Shown: positions 25,478 through 34,089 of the stretch, piece after piece
Numbering within the stretch: position 1 is the first letter of the stretch
Layout: every line of letters starts with the position of its first letter
Assembly: GCF_000717185.1 (NCBI RefSeq)
Contig: NZ_JNYE01000004.1
Location: forward strand, 62,001 to 126,000
Length of the DNA: 64,000 bases
DNA from: Kitasatospora phosalacinea
Lineage (GTDB): Bacteria; Actinomycetota; Actinomycetes; Streptomycetales; Streptomycetaceae
Reading direction: 5' to 3'
Translations under genes and position numbers: made by a program
The notes under the pieces: model-generated
Database searches by the model: none
The model's input: only the letters and a program-made list of their open reading frames with translations
Told to the model about the DNA's origin: nothing

Positions 25478-26071
25478 ATGGTCGAGGAGCGGATGCGCAG
25501 GGGCCCGGGGCGGCCGAGGCAGGAGCACGTCACCGCCTCGGTGCTCGACGCCGTGGTGGAGCTGGTCGCCGAGCACGGCATGGGCGCCCTCACCATGGAC
25601 GCCGTCGCCGCCCGGGCCGGCGTCGGCAAACCCGCCATCTACCGGCGCTGGCCCACCAAGCAGGACCTGCTCATCGCCGCCGCCGAGTCGCGGATCGGCC
25701 CGCTCGCCGTCCCCGACACGGGCGACTTCCGCACCGAGCTGCGCGCCGTCCTGACCGCCCGGATGAACGCCTACCGGCAGCCCGGCGTCAACCGGCTGCT
25801 CGCCGGGGTGATCGGCTCCGCCGCCGAGGCGGGCGCCGAGCCCGGCGCCTACCAGGCGTACACGGCCCGGGTGATGGGCGAGACCCGGCACCTGCTGGAA
25901 CGCGGCGCGGCCCGCGGCGACGTCCGCCCCGACGTCGACCTCGGGGCCGCGGCGACCCTGGTGGCGGCCGCGCTGGTGTTCCGGATGGTCGCCGAGCAGC
26001 AGCTGCCCGACGAGCAGCTGGTCGAGTCGGTGGTGGAGCTGATCGCCCGGGCAGTCGCCACCGCCCCGTGA
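25478..26071 (+). CDS. TetR-family regulator
   Basis: A 197-residue TetR-type regulator. An Arg/Gly/Pro-rich N-terminal tail (RRGPGRPRQEHV) leads into the helix-turn-helix (VELVAEHGMGALTMDAVAARAGVGKPAIYRRWPTKQDLLIAAAES, near 26-71), followed by the C-terminal domain type found in many actinobacterial TetR_C proteins. It starts 23 bp after the AMP-ligase stop and so is probably cotranscribed. Its target could be the dioxygenase-MFS-ALDH genes downstream. Confidence 0.88.
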   Translation: MVEERMRRGPGRPRQEHVTASVLDAVVELVAEHGMGALTMDAVAARAGVGKPAIYRRWPTKQDLLIAAAESRIGPLAVPDTGDFRTELRAVLTARMNAYRQPGVNRLLAGVIGSAAEAGAEPGAYQAYTARVMGETRHLLERGAARGDVRPDVDLGAAATLVAAALVFRMVAEQQLPDEQLVESVVELIARAVATAP

Positions 26072-26343
26072 ACCGACGCCATGAACCGGCGCCCCCGCAC
26101 CGCACCCGGGCCGAGCCCGGGCCGAGCCCGCGCTGACCTGCACTGACCCGCGCTGACCTGCGCTTTCGAGCGGCGCACCGACGAGGCGAACCCGTCGGTG
26201 CGCCGCTCCGGCATGCCCGCGTCCGGTGCGCGCGGCCCTGATCCCGCGTCAGAAACACGTCCGTCCCGAACCCTTGCCCCGGCCCGCCCGAATATCGATA
26301 CTTCCGGTTACGTAATCAGCGTCCACTGCTGGGAGGAACCCGC

Positions 26344-27279
26344 ATGCACGCCGTCGCGACCACCCCCGTCGCCCACCCCCGCCCCGTCCTGGACAAGCCC
26401 CTGATGCACTACGGGAGCCGCGTCCTGGACCGCCTCGCCCCCGGGGCCGAACCGTCCCGCCACGAGCTGCTGGAGGTCCGGCCGCTCACCCCGCACTTCG
26501 GCGCCGTCCTCGGCGGCGTCGACCTGACCCGGCCGATCGGCGAGGCGCTCGCCGAGGAGCTGCGGCGGGCCCTGGCCGAGTGGAAGGTGGTGTTCTTCCG
26601 CGGCCAGCACGGCTTCACCGCCGAGCACCAGCTCGCCCTGTCCGCCGTCTGGGGCCCGCCCGAACCCAACCCGTTCTTCCCGAGGACCGGCACCGCGGGC
26701 GTCTCCCGCCTCGCCAAGGACGCCAAGGCCGCGGGCAACAAGAACATCTGGCACAGCGACCACTCCTTCATGGTCAACCCGGCCCTCGGATCGGTGCTGC
26801 GCGCCGTCGAGGTCCCGGCCGCGGGCGGCGACACCATGTGGGCCGACATGGCCGCCGCGTACGACAACCTCCCCGCCGACCTGAAGGAGCGCATCGACGG
26901 CCTCACCGCCGTCCACGACTGGCTGCCGAGCTGGGGCGCCCTGATGAACGAGGAGCAGCAGGCCGCCTTCCGCCTGCAGTGGCCGCAGGTCGAGCACCCC
27001 GTGGTGGTCCGCCACCCGCGCACCGGGCGCCGCACCCTGTACGTCAACGAGCCGTTCACCACCCGCATCGTCGGGCTCTCCGCGGAGGAGAACCGCGAAC
27101 TCCTCGACCTGCTGGTGCTCCAGGCCCGCATCCCCGAGTACCAGGTCCGCTTCCACTGGGAGCCCGACTCGATCGCGGTCTGGGACAACATCGCCACCCA
27201 GCACTACGCGATCAACGACTACTTCCCGCAGCGCCGCGTGATGGAGCGGATCGCCATCGCCGGGGTCCCGCTCTCCTGA
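26344..27279 (+). CDS. TauD/TfdA-family Fe(II)/2-oxoglutarate dioxygenase
   Basis: A 311-residue non-heme iron dioxygenase. The 2-His-1-carboxylate iron site is visible as IWHSDHSF (His-x-Asp, near 136-141) and the distal His in TQHYAINDYFP (near 284-294), with the downstream Arg of RRVMERIAIAG that binds 2-oxoglutarate. Members hydroxylate taurine, 2,4-D, alkyl sulfates and other acids, often releasing sulfite, phenol or an aldehyde. The next genes are a permease and an aldehyde dehydrogenase, so uptake, oxidation and aldehyde removal are a likely sequence. Substrate is unknown. The ATG follows GGGAGGAACCC. Confidence 0.88.
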   Translation: MHAVATTPVAHPRPVLDKPLMHYGSRVLDRLAPGAEPSRHELLEVRPLTPHFGAVLGGVDLTRPIGEALAEELRRALAEWKVVFFRGQHGFTAEHQLALSAVWGPPEPNPFFPRTGTAGVSRLAKDAKAAGNKNIWHSDHSFMVNPALGSVLRAVEVPAAGGDTMWADMAAAYDNLPADLKERIDGLTAVHDWLPSWGALMNEEQQAAFRLQWPQVEHPVVVRHPRTGRRTLYVNEPFTTRIVGLSAEENRELLDLLVLQARIPEYQVRFHWEPDSIAVWDNIATQHYAINDYFPQRRVMERIAIAGVPLS

Positions 27280-27341
27280 CCCCGCCGGGCCCGTGCGCAC
27301 CCGGCGGAGCGCACGGCCCCCACCCCTTCCGCCTCCCCGAG

Positions 27342-27420
27342 GCACTCCCTCCCCTCCCCGAGGCGCCCCGAGGCACCCTCTTCCCGAGGCCCCCCTTTCC
27401 CGAGGCACCCCCTCCCTCCC
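27342..27420. repeat. Degenerate CCCGAGGCACC repeats before the MFS gene
   Basis: Five imperfect copies of CCCGAGGCACC/CCCGAGGCCCC lie in the 153-bp gap between the dioxygenase and permease genes. They have no evident function. Confidence 0.6.
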
Positions 27421-27432
27421 CCAGGAGCCCCC

Positions 27433-28752
27433 ATGGCCGAGGTGTCCACCGCTTCCCCGCGCCCCGCCCGGTCCGCACCGGCCACCGGCGGCAGCGGCGT
27501 CCGCGCCTGGACGGTGACCGCGCTGCTGGTCGCCCTGATGATGGTCAACTTCGCGGACAAGTCCGTCCTGGGCCTGGCCGCCGACGAGATCCGCGCCGAC
27601 CTGCACCTGAGCGCCACCCAGTTCGGCCTGGCCAACGGCGCGTTCTTCCTGCTGTTCTCGGCGGCCGCCGCGGTCGTCGGCCTGGCCGCCGACCGCCTGT
27701 CGCCCAAGGTGCTGCTGCTGGTGATGGCCGTCCTGTGGTCGGTGGCCCAGGTCCCGGCCGCGATCGGCGGCGGCCTCGCGGTCCTGGTCACCTCGCGCGT
27801 CCTGCTGGGCGCCGCCGAGGGGCCCGCCTTCCCGGTCGCCCAGCACGCCGCCCTCGCCTGGTTCCCGGACCACCGGCGCAACCTGCCCGGCGCGCTGGTC
27901 ACCCTCGGCGTCACCCTCGGCGTGATCGTCTCCGCGCCCACCCTGTCCTGGGTCATCCAGCACCACGGCTGGCGGACCGCCCTGTGGGCCCTGGCCGCGG
28001 TGGGCCTGGTGTGGGCCGCCGCGTGGAAGGCCCTGGGCGCCGACGGCCGACACGCGGTCGAGGCCCCGGCCGCCACCGCCTCCCCCACCGCTCACGCCGC
28101 CGCTCCCGCCGCCGCTCCCGCCGTGCCGTACCGACGGATCTTCCGCACCCGGACCTGGATCGGCGCCACCCTCGCCTACTTCACCAGCTACTGGACGGTC
28201 GCCCTGATGCTGGTGTGGCTGCCCTCCTACCTGCGCAACGCCCTCGGCTACTCCGCCGACCGGGCCGGCACCGTGGTCGCCGCCCCCTGGGCCGTCGGCG
28301 CCCTCGTGCTGCTGGCCCAGGCCGCGGTCACCGCCCGCCTGATGCGGCGCGGCGTCAGCAGCCGCCGCGCCCGCGGCTGGGTCGGCGGCGTGCTGCTCGC
28401 CGTCGGCGCCGCGTGCTGCCTGGCCGTGCCGCTCGCCGACGGGCAGGGCGCGCGGACGGTGCTGGTCGCCCTCGGCTTCGGCTTCGGCGGCTCGTACGCG
28501 ACCGTCGCCGCCACCACCGTCGCCGAACTCGCCCCGCCCGCCCGCAGCGGCGGCTCCCTCGGCGTGATGAACGCGACGGTGACGGCCGCCGGACTCGCCG
28601 CCCCCGCCCTGGTCGGCGCCCTGGTCGACGCCCGGGGGACGGCCGGCTACCAGCACGCCGTCCTGGTCTCCGGCCTGCTGCTGGCCGTGGGCGCGGTCGC
28701 GTCCTTCCTGCTCGTCGACCCGGCCCGGGACACCGCCCGGCTCGCCGCCTGA
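27433..28752 (+). CDS. MFS permease (anion:cation symporter-like)
   Basis: A 439-residue 12-helix major facilitator. It shows helix 1 with NFADKSVLGLAADEIRADL, the loop 2-3 region GLAADRLSPKVLL, helix 4 RVLLGAAEGPAFPVAQHAALAWFP and a central cytoplasmic loop rich in Ala/Pro (about residues 200-235). The helix 4 GAAEGPAFP motif resembles the ACS (anion:cation symporter) group, which imports organic acids such as aromatic or sugar acids. It lies between a TauD-like dioxygenase and an aldehyde dehydrogenase and so probably imports their substrate. Confidence 0.85.
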   Translation: MAEVSTASPRPARSAPATGGSGVRAWTVTALLVALMMVNFADKSVLGLAADEIRADLHLSATQFGLANGAFFLLFSAAAAVVGLAADRLSPKVLLLVMAVLWSVAQVPAAIGGGLAVLVTSRVLLGAAEGPAFPVAQHAALAWFPDHRRNLPGALVTLGVTLGVIVSAPTLSWVIQHHGWRTALWALAAVGLVWAAAWKALGADGRHAVEAPAATASPTAHAAAPAAAPAVPYRRIFRTRTWIGATLAYFTSYWTVALMLVWLPSYLRNALGYSADRAGTVVAAPWAVGALVLLAQAAVTARLMRRGVSSRRARGWVGGVLLAVGAACCLAVPLADGQGARTVLVALGFGFGGSYATVAATTVAELAPPARSGGSLGVMNATVTAAGLAAPALVGALVDARGTAGYQHAVLVSGLLLAVGAVASFLLVDPARDTARLAA

Positions 28753-28784
28753 CCGCCCGTCCCGCCCTGAGGAGCCCGCCCCCG

Positions 28785-30500
28785 ATGAACGCACAGCCCG
28801 ACCGCACCCCTGCCTCCGCCCCGAGTACCGATCACCTCGACCGGGCCGTCGCCGAACTGCGCGCGCACGCCGCGTCCTGGACGGCCACCCCGCTGGCCGA
28901 ACGGATCGGCCTGCTCGAACGGATGCTCCCCCGGATCGCCGGACGGGCCGAGGCCATGGTCGCCGACTCCGCCCGCGCCAAGGGCTACCCCGCCGACTCC
29001 CCCTGGGCCGCCGAGGACTGGGTCACCGCGCCCTGGGCCCTGGCCCAGACCGTCCGCGCCCACCTGCACGTCCTGCGCCGCCTGGCCCGCGGCGACGGCC
29101 CGGTGCCCGCCTCGGCCGTCCGCGAACGGGACGGGCGGGCCTTCGTCGACGTCTTCCCCGCCACCCTCTCCGACCGCCTGCTGCTGAACGGCTTCAGCGC
29201 CCGGGTGTGGACCCTCCCCGGCACCACCCGCGCCCGGGTGCTGGAACGCGCCGCCGGCGAGTACCGCGGCCGGGCCGGACGCCCCGCGGTCGCCCTGGTC
29301 CTCGGCGCGGGCAACGTCCCGGCGATCACCCCGCTCGACGTCCTGCACAAGCTGTACGCGGAGGGGCAGGTCGTCCTCGCGAAGATGAACCCCGTCAACG
29401 CCTACCTGCGCCCGCACTTCGAGGAGGTGTTCCGCGAGTTCGTCGACCGCGGCTGGGTCCGGTACGTCGACGGCGGCGCCGCCGAGGGCGCCCACCTCAC
29501 CGCCCACGCCGGCATCGACACCGTCCACGTCACCGGCAGCGAACGCACCCACGACGCCATCGTCTGGGGCACCGACGACCGGGCCGAGCACCGCCGCCGC
29601 ACGGACACCCCGCGCATCGACAAGCCCGTCACCAGCGAACTCGGCGGCATCAGCCCGTGCATCGTCGTCCCCGGGCCGTGGAGCGCCGCGGACTTCCGCT
29701 ACCAGGCCGAGCACATCGCCACCAGCAAGCTCAACAACTCCGGCCACAACTGCGTCGCCACCCAGGTCCTGCTGGTCCCCCGCGACTGGGACGGCACCGA
29801 ACGGCTGCTCGCCGAGGTCCGCCGCGTCCTGCGCGAACTCCCGCCCCGCACCGACTACTACCCCGGCGCCGCCGACCGCCTCGCCACCGTCGCCCGCGCC
29901 CACCCCGACGCCGACCGCACCCGCCCCCTCGTCCCCGACGTCACCGACCCCACGGACCCGCTGCTCACCGACGAGGTGTTCGCCAGCGCCCTCGGCGTGG
30001 TCCGGCTGCCCGGTGCCGATCCCGCCGAATTCCTCACCGCCGCCGTCGAGTTCGCCAACGACCGGCTCCCCGGCACCCTCGGCGCCACCCTCCTCGTCCA
30101 CCCCCGCACCGAACGCACCCACCGCACCGCCGTCGACACCGCCGTCGCCGACCTCCGCTACGGCACCCTCGGCGTCAACTGCTGGTCCGCCTTCGGCTTC
30201 CTCCTCGGCTACACCCCCTGGGGCGCCCACCCCGGCCACACCCGCCGGAACATCGGCAGCGGCACCGGCTTCGTCCACAACGCCTTCCTCCTGGAGGACG
30301 TCGAGAAGACCGTCCTGCGCGCCCCCTTCGCCCCCACCCCCCGCGGCCTGCTCACCGGCTCCCCCTCCCTCTCCCCCCGCCCGCCCTACTACGCCACCAA
30401 CCGCACCGCCCTCACCACCATGCGCCGCCTCACCACCCACACCACCACCCCCAGCCCCACCCGCCTCCCGGGCATCTTCCTCTCCGCCCTCCGCGGCTGA
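28785..30500 (+). CDS. Aldehyde dehydrogenase family protein, long form
   Basis: A 571-residue protein of the ALDH superfamily, longer than the usual ~480-500. The catalytic core is recognisable: VLGAGNVPAITPLDVLHKLYAEGQVVLAKMNP, HVTGSERTHDAIVWG, general-base Glu in TSELGGISPCIVV, and catalytic Cys in KLNNSGHNCVATQ (near 324). The C-terminal ~60 residues (Pro/Thr/Arg-rich: PTPRGLLTGSPSLSPRPPYYATNRTALTTMRR) are unusual. It should oxidise (or, as an acyl-reductase type, reduce) an aldehyde with NAD(P). It is the last gene of the dioxygenase-permease-dehydrogenase group, 32 bp after the permease. Confidence 0.82.
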   Translation: MNAQPDRTPASAPSTDHLDRAVAELRAHAASWTATPLAERIGLLERMLPRIAGRAEAMVADSARAKGYPADSPWAAEDWVTAPWALAQTVRAHLHVLRRLARGDGPVPASAVRERDGRAFVDVFPATLSDRLLLNGFSARVWTLPGTTRARVLERAAGEYRGRAGRPAVALVLGAGNVPAITPLDVLHKLYAEGQVVLAKMNPVNAYLRPHFEEVFREFVDRGWVRYVDGGAAEGAHLTAHAGIDTVHVTGSERTHDAIVWGTDDRAEHRRRTDTPRIDKPVTSELGGISPCIVVPGPWSAADFRYQAEHIATSKLNNSGHNCVATQVLLVPRDWDGTERLLAEVRRVLRELPPRTDYYPGAADRLATVARAHPDADRTRPLVPDVTDPTDPLLTDEVFASALGVVRLPGADPAEFLTAAVEFANDRLPGTLGATLLVHPRTERTHRTAVDTAVADLRYGTLGVNCWSAFGFLLGYTPWGAHPGHTRRNIGSGTGFVHNAFLLEDVEKTVLRAPFAPTPRGLLTGSPSLSPRPPYYATNRTALTTMRRLTTHTTTPSPTRLPGIFLSALRG

Positions 30501-30636
30501 CGCACCGCCGGTTCCACCCCGCCCGGCTGTCCGCGGCATCGTCACAGTCTGGGAACGGGCCGGCGCGGCCCCCTGTCGCGGGGGTGCGGGGGCTGTCACA
30601 GTGGGCCGGTCGCGGGGCCGCGGGGGCCCGGCAGGA

Positions 30637-31008
30637 ATGGGGGCGGGGCCGATGCGGGGACGTCGTCTGGCGGGGGTGCTGTTGGCGCTGGTGCTGGCGG
30701 GGGGTGGGAGCGTGGCGGCTGCGGGGGCCGCGGAGGCGGCGGTGCCCCGGGCGGCGGTGGCGGGTTCGGCGCAGGCGGTGGTGGCGGGCGGCTCGCAGGG
30801 GGTGGCGGCGGGGCCGGTGGGCGGGGCCCGGGTGGTGGACGGGCAGCGGGTGCGGGAGGCCGTGCCGCTGGCGAAGAGCTCGTCGAAGAAGAAAAAGAAG
30901 AAGAAGTCCAAGGGGGCCCTGATCGGGTTCCTGGTGGTGTCGCTGCTGGTGCTGGTGGTCGTGGGCGTGGTGGTGTGGCTGGTGGTCCGGCGGCTGCGGC
31001 GGTCCTGA
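30637..31008 (+). CDS. Small membrane protein with polylysine stretch
   Basis: A 123-residue protein with an N-terminal signal-like segment (RGRRLAGVLLALVLAGGGSVAAAGAAEA), an Ala/Gly/Val-rich low-complexity middle, the run SSSKKKKKKKSKG (near 83-94) and a C-terminal membrane helix followed by RRLRRS. The topology would place the Lys run outside, next to the membrane, with a short basic cytoplasmic tail. The family is not recognised. The start could also be ATG 30652. Codon phase and the clean helix make it a likely gene. Confidence 0.6.
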   Translation: MGAGPMRGRRLAGVLLALVLAGGGSVAAAGAAEAAVPRAAVAGSAQAVVAGGSQGVAAGPVGGARVVDGQRVREAVPLAKSSSKKKKKKKSKGALIGFLVVSLLVLVVVGVVVWLVVRRLRRS

Positions 31009-31038
31009 GGCCGCGGGCGCCGGTGCCCGGGCGGGCCC

Positions 31039-32253
31039 GTGTCGGAGTGGCCCGCCGGGGCGTTCCCTGATGGACTGTCGGGCGTGTCCGCTCGTGGCGG
31101 CCGGGCCGCAGGAGAACCAGGGGGTGCGCCCATCGACAGCCTGCCGGAGGACGGCGACGGGGCTGCGACGCCGGTGGCGCGTGCGGCGGCGCTGGTGGGT
31201 GCGGTGCTGCTGTACGGGCTCGTCGTGGGCCTGCAGTACGGGACGGACGGCTGGCACCTGCCGTCGGTGCTGGTGGCGGTTCCGGCGGTGGCCGCGCTGA
31301 CGTTCGGGCCGCCGGTGATCGTCGGGGCGGCGGTCGTCGCGGTGGTCACCCGGTGGGTGTTCGCCCTCTCCGATCCGGGACGGACCGGGGCTGCGGTGGG
31401 GACCACCGCGGTGATCCTCGGCATCGCGGCGCTCGGCTGTTTCGTGGTGCGCCGCCGGGAGCGTGCGGCGGCCCGGCTGGTGAGCATCGCGACGGTCGCC
31501 GAGACGGCGCAGCGGGCGGTGCTGCGGCCGGTGCCCGCCGCGGTCGGGCCGTACGCGATCGCCGCGGGGTACCGGGCGGCCGCCCGGGACGCCCGGATCG
31601 GCGGGGACCTGTACGCGGTGGCGGACACCCCGTCCGGGCTGCGCACGCTGATCGGTGACGTGCGCGGGAAGGGCCTGGACGCGGTGGCCACCGCCGCGGT
31701 CGTGCTGGGCGCCTTCCACGAGGCCGTGCTGGACGCGCCGTCGCTGGGCGCCCTCGCGGGGCGGCTCGACACCAGCCTGCGCCGCTTCCTGACCGACGAC
31801 CCGGAGTCCTTCGCCACGGTGTTCCTGCTGGAGGCCGCCTCCGACGGCACCGTCCGCGGGCTGTCGTGCGGGCATCCGGCGCCGCTGCTCCTGCACGGTT
31901 CGACCGTCAGCGAACTGTCGGTGCCGCCGGGCCTGCCGCTGGGGCTGCGCAACGAGGCGGGGGCTCCCGCGGGGGTGCCTCCGGAGGCGTCCGCGGAGGC
32001 GTCCGGGGAGGCTCGCGTCACGCACCTTGAGCCGGGAGACACCCTGCTGCTGTACACCGACGGCCTCGCCGAGGCCCGCGACCGCAGCGGTGCCTTCTAC
32101 CCGCTGCCCGCCCGGCTGGCCGCCTGCGCGGGGCTGCCCCCGCGGGCGCTGGTCGACCGGCTGCAGCAGGACGCCCACGCGTTCGCGGGCGGCACCGACG
32201 ACGACGCGGCCCTGCTCGCCCTGACCTGGCACCTGCGTCCTCCCGCCGACTGA
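31039..32253 (+). CDS. Membrane PP2C-type (SpoIIE-like) protein phosphatase
   Basis: About 404 residues. Three or four hydrophobic segments (about 48-70, 74-110 and 118-138) precede a PPM/SpoIIE phosphatase domain (about 165-400). Metal-binding Asp residues are seen in RIGGDLYAV, IGDVRGKGLDAVATAA, LYTDGLAEARD and GTDDDAALLAL. Such Streptomyces phosphatases often dephosphorylate anti-anti-sigma factors. The start is uncertain: GTG 31039 has no clear ribosome site, GTG 31084 is an alternative, and the first ~40 residues look non-conserved. An SsgA-like gene follows at 32551. Confidence 0.82.
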   Translation: MSEWPAGAFPDGLSGVSARGGRAAGEPGGAPIDSLPEDGDGAATPVARAAALVGAVLLYGLVVGLQYGTDGWHLPSVLVAVPAVAALTFGPPVIVGAAVVAVVTRWVFALSDPGRTGAAVGTTAVILGIAALGCFVVRRRERAAARLVSIATVAETAQRAVLRPVPAAVGPYAIAAGYRAAARDARIGGDLYAVADTPSGLRTLIGDVRGKGLDAVATAAVVLGAFHEAVLDAPSLGALAGRLDTSLRRFLTDDPESFATVFLLEAASDGTVRGLSCGHPAPLLLHGSTVSELSVPPGLPLGLRNEAGAPAGVPPEASAEASGEARVTHLEPGDTLLLYTDGLAEARDRSGAFYPLPARLAACAGLPPRALVDRLQQDAHAFAGGTDDDAALLALTWHLRPPAD

Positions 32254-32550
32254 GCCGCGGGGACAAGGGGGCAACGGGGGCAACGGGGGCAAGGGACGTT
32301 CGCTCACCATTTGAAATGGCCCGCCTTGTTCGCCCCGTTGCCGATCTTGGACGATGGGAGCCGAACGGGGGACCCGGGGGGGCGACCGGCCACCGAGCGG
32401 GCCCGCTTGCCCGCAGGCTGTCGGTCAGCCGGTCGGCGGGCCCGCGCTCGCGGGCCCCGTTCGACGACGGCGTTGGCGATGGCACCGACCCGCGGCGCGC
32501 CCCTCGGCGCGGCGGGCGGGCCGAACGAGCAGGACGAGAGGTACTGGCGC
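32254..32550. other. Intergenic region before the second SsgA-like gene
   Basis: About 297 bp. It holds repeats of GGGGGCAAC (32270-32295) and a perfect 13-bp palindrome CCATTTGAAATGG (32307-32319), unusually A/T-rich for this genome, which could be an operator. No promoter was assigned. Confidence 0.45.
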
Positions 32551-32979
32551 ATGCACAGCACGGTCCGAGCCCGGACGACGATGCACCTCGCGGTGTCGGG
32601 CGAGCTCTCCTTCCGCACCGCGGTCGACCTGGACTACGACACGGGCGACCCGTTCGCCGTCCGCTTCACCTTCCACCTGCCCGGCGACGAGCCCGTGACC
32701 TGGGTCTTCGCCCGCGACCTGCTGGCCGCCGGGACGAGGGGCCCCGCCGGGGAGGGCGACGTGCACGTCCACCCCGTCGGCGACGACCTCGCCGAGGTCT
32801 GCCTGGTGCTGCGCTCGCCCGGGGGCGACGCCCTGCTGCGCGCGGCCGCGCCGCCGCTGCTGGCCTTCCTGGCCCGCACCGACCGGCTGGTGCCGTTCGG
32901 TCAGGAGCGCTTCACCGCCGACCTGGACCGGAAGCTCGCCGCGATCCTGTCCACGGCGGGCCCCGAGAGCGCGTCCTGA
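32551..32979 (+). CDS. SsgA-like sporulation and cell-division protein (second of two)
   Basis: A 142-residue SALP. The pattern matches SsgA/SsgB relatives: TMHLAVSGELSFRTAVDLDYDTGDPFAVRFTFHLPGDEPVTWVFARDLLAAG, then the LVLRSPGGDALLRAAAPPLLAFLARTDRLVPFGQE segment. Such proteins act in septum placement and spore-wall peptidoglycan during development. GAGAGG precedes the ATG. It follows a phosphatase gene on the same strand and ends 26 bp before a convergent lipoprotein gene. Its sequence is clearly different from the SALP at 4161, so they are distinct paralogues. Confidence 0.9.
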   Translation: MHSTVRARTTMHLAVSGELSFRTAVDLDYDTGDPFAVRFTFHLPGDEPVTWVFARDLLAAGTRGPAGEGDVHVHPVGDDLAEVCLVLRSPGGDALLRAAAPPLLAFLARTDRLVPFGQERFTADLDRKLAAILSTAGPESAS

Positions 32980-33004
32980 CCCCGGCGGCCGGAGTCCTCC
33001 GGCG

Positions 33005-33655
33005 TCACTCGCCCTGGCCTGCGCTCCCCACCGGGCCGATCTTCACCGGGGCGCCGCTGCCGTCGGTGACGGGCAGCGAGCCGCCCGGCCAGGGGAGGGT
33101 GACGGAGTGGGTCTCGTCCGGCGGGGTCACCACCAGGTGGGTGATCCGGACGCCGGTGCCGCCCGTGGTGTTGACCGGGTAGCTGACGCCGAAGTACGTG
33201 GACTTGCCGTTCTTGAGGACCGCGGAGACGACGGGCTCGCCGGAGCGCTCCGCGGACAGGGTGCCCTCCGCGGCCTGCAGGTCGACGCCCGCGTACCCGG
33301 CGATCGTGCAGTCCTTGCCGCTGTGGTTCTTCAGTTCGACCGCGACGGTGCCCTCGGCGTCGCCGGTGATGGTGGCGTCCACGGCGGTGACGGTCAGGTC
33401 GGCGGTGCGGCACTTGGCGGCCTTCCCGGTGCCGGCCGGGGCGGCGGTGGTGCCGCCGGTGGTGCCGCCGGTGCCGGCCGGGGCGGCGGGGGAGGCCGGG
33501 GCCGCCGTGCTCGGGGCGGCGGCGGCGCTCTTCGCGGCGGTGGCCGCGGTGCTCGGGGCGCCCTGCGCGGTGTCCGTGCCGTCGTCCTGGCAGGCGGTGA
33601 GCGAGAGGGCGGCCGCGACGGCCAGGGTGGTGAGGGCGAGGGTGCGGGCGCGCAT
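33005..33655 (-). CDS. Secreted lipoprotein with DUF4232-like domain
   Basis: A 216-residue predicted lipoprotein: MRARTLALTTLAVAAALSLTAC with lipobox LTAC (Cys22), an Ala/Thr/Pro/Gly spacer (about 30-78) and a C-terminal ~135-residue beta-rich domain. The domain opens with KCRTADLTVTAVDAT and continues with VAVELKNHSGKDCTIAGYAGVDL and YFGVSYPVN, the pattern of DUF4232, common in actinobacterial cell-surface proteins of unknown function. The two Cys probably form a disulfide. GGAGGAGAACACC precedes the ATG. Confidence 0.82.
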   Translation of the reverse strand: MRARTLALTTLAVAAALSLTACQDDGTDTAQGAPSTAATAAKSAAAAPSTAAPASPAAPAGTGGTTGGTTAAPAGTGKAAKCRTADLTVTAVDATITGDAEGTVAVELKNHSGKDCTIAGYAGVDLQAAEGTLSAERSGEPVVSAVLKNGKSTYFGVSYPVNTTGGTGVRITHLVVTPPDETHSVTLPWPGGSLPVTDGSGAPVKIGPVGSAGQGE

Positions 33656-34089
33656 GGTGTTCTCCTCCGGGTCGGGCGGCGGTGCCGGGTGCTCGGTGCG
33701 AGCGGGTCTACGAAGTCCAGGACCGCCGGCCCGGGCGAACCGTTGCACTGCGTCCCCGCCCGGGACCGTGCTGTGACAATCCCGGCCGCACCCCCTCCCC
33801 CGCCGGGCCGCGCGACCCGCCGCCGCCCCCGCTGACCGGCGCGAACGCCGCCGCGCGCCCCGCCGCGCGCCGTCGCGCCCCGCCGCCGCCCGCGGCTGCC
33901 CGCCGCCGTGGCCGGGACGGACCCGTGACGCGGACGCCATTGACCGCGGCCTTCCCGGTCCGTCCCTCGTCCGTCCCCCGTCCGTCCCCCTCCGTCCTCC
34001 CGTCCGTCCCCCCGTCCGCGTCCCCGTCGCGCCGCCGCCGCACTAGGGTGGGGGCTTCCGTCCGTCCAGCCGTGAGGAGCGCACCCGCC
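33656..34089. other. Divergent region upstream of dnaE with CGTCCGTCCC repeats
   Basis: About 434 bp. Degenerate CGTCCGTCCC repeats occupy about 33958-34020. TAGGGT (34044-34049) may be the dnaE -10; a matching -35 is not clear. GAGGAG lies at a normal place before the dnaE GTG. Confidence 0.45.
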
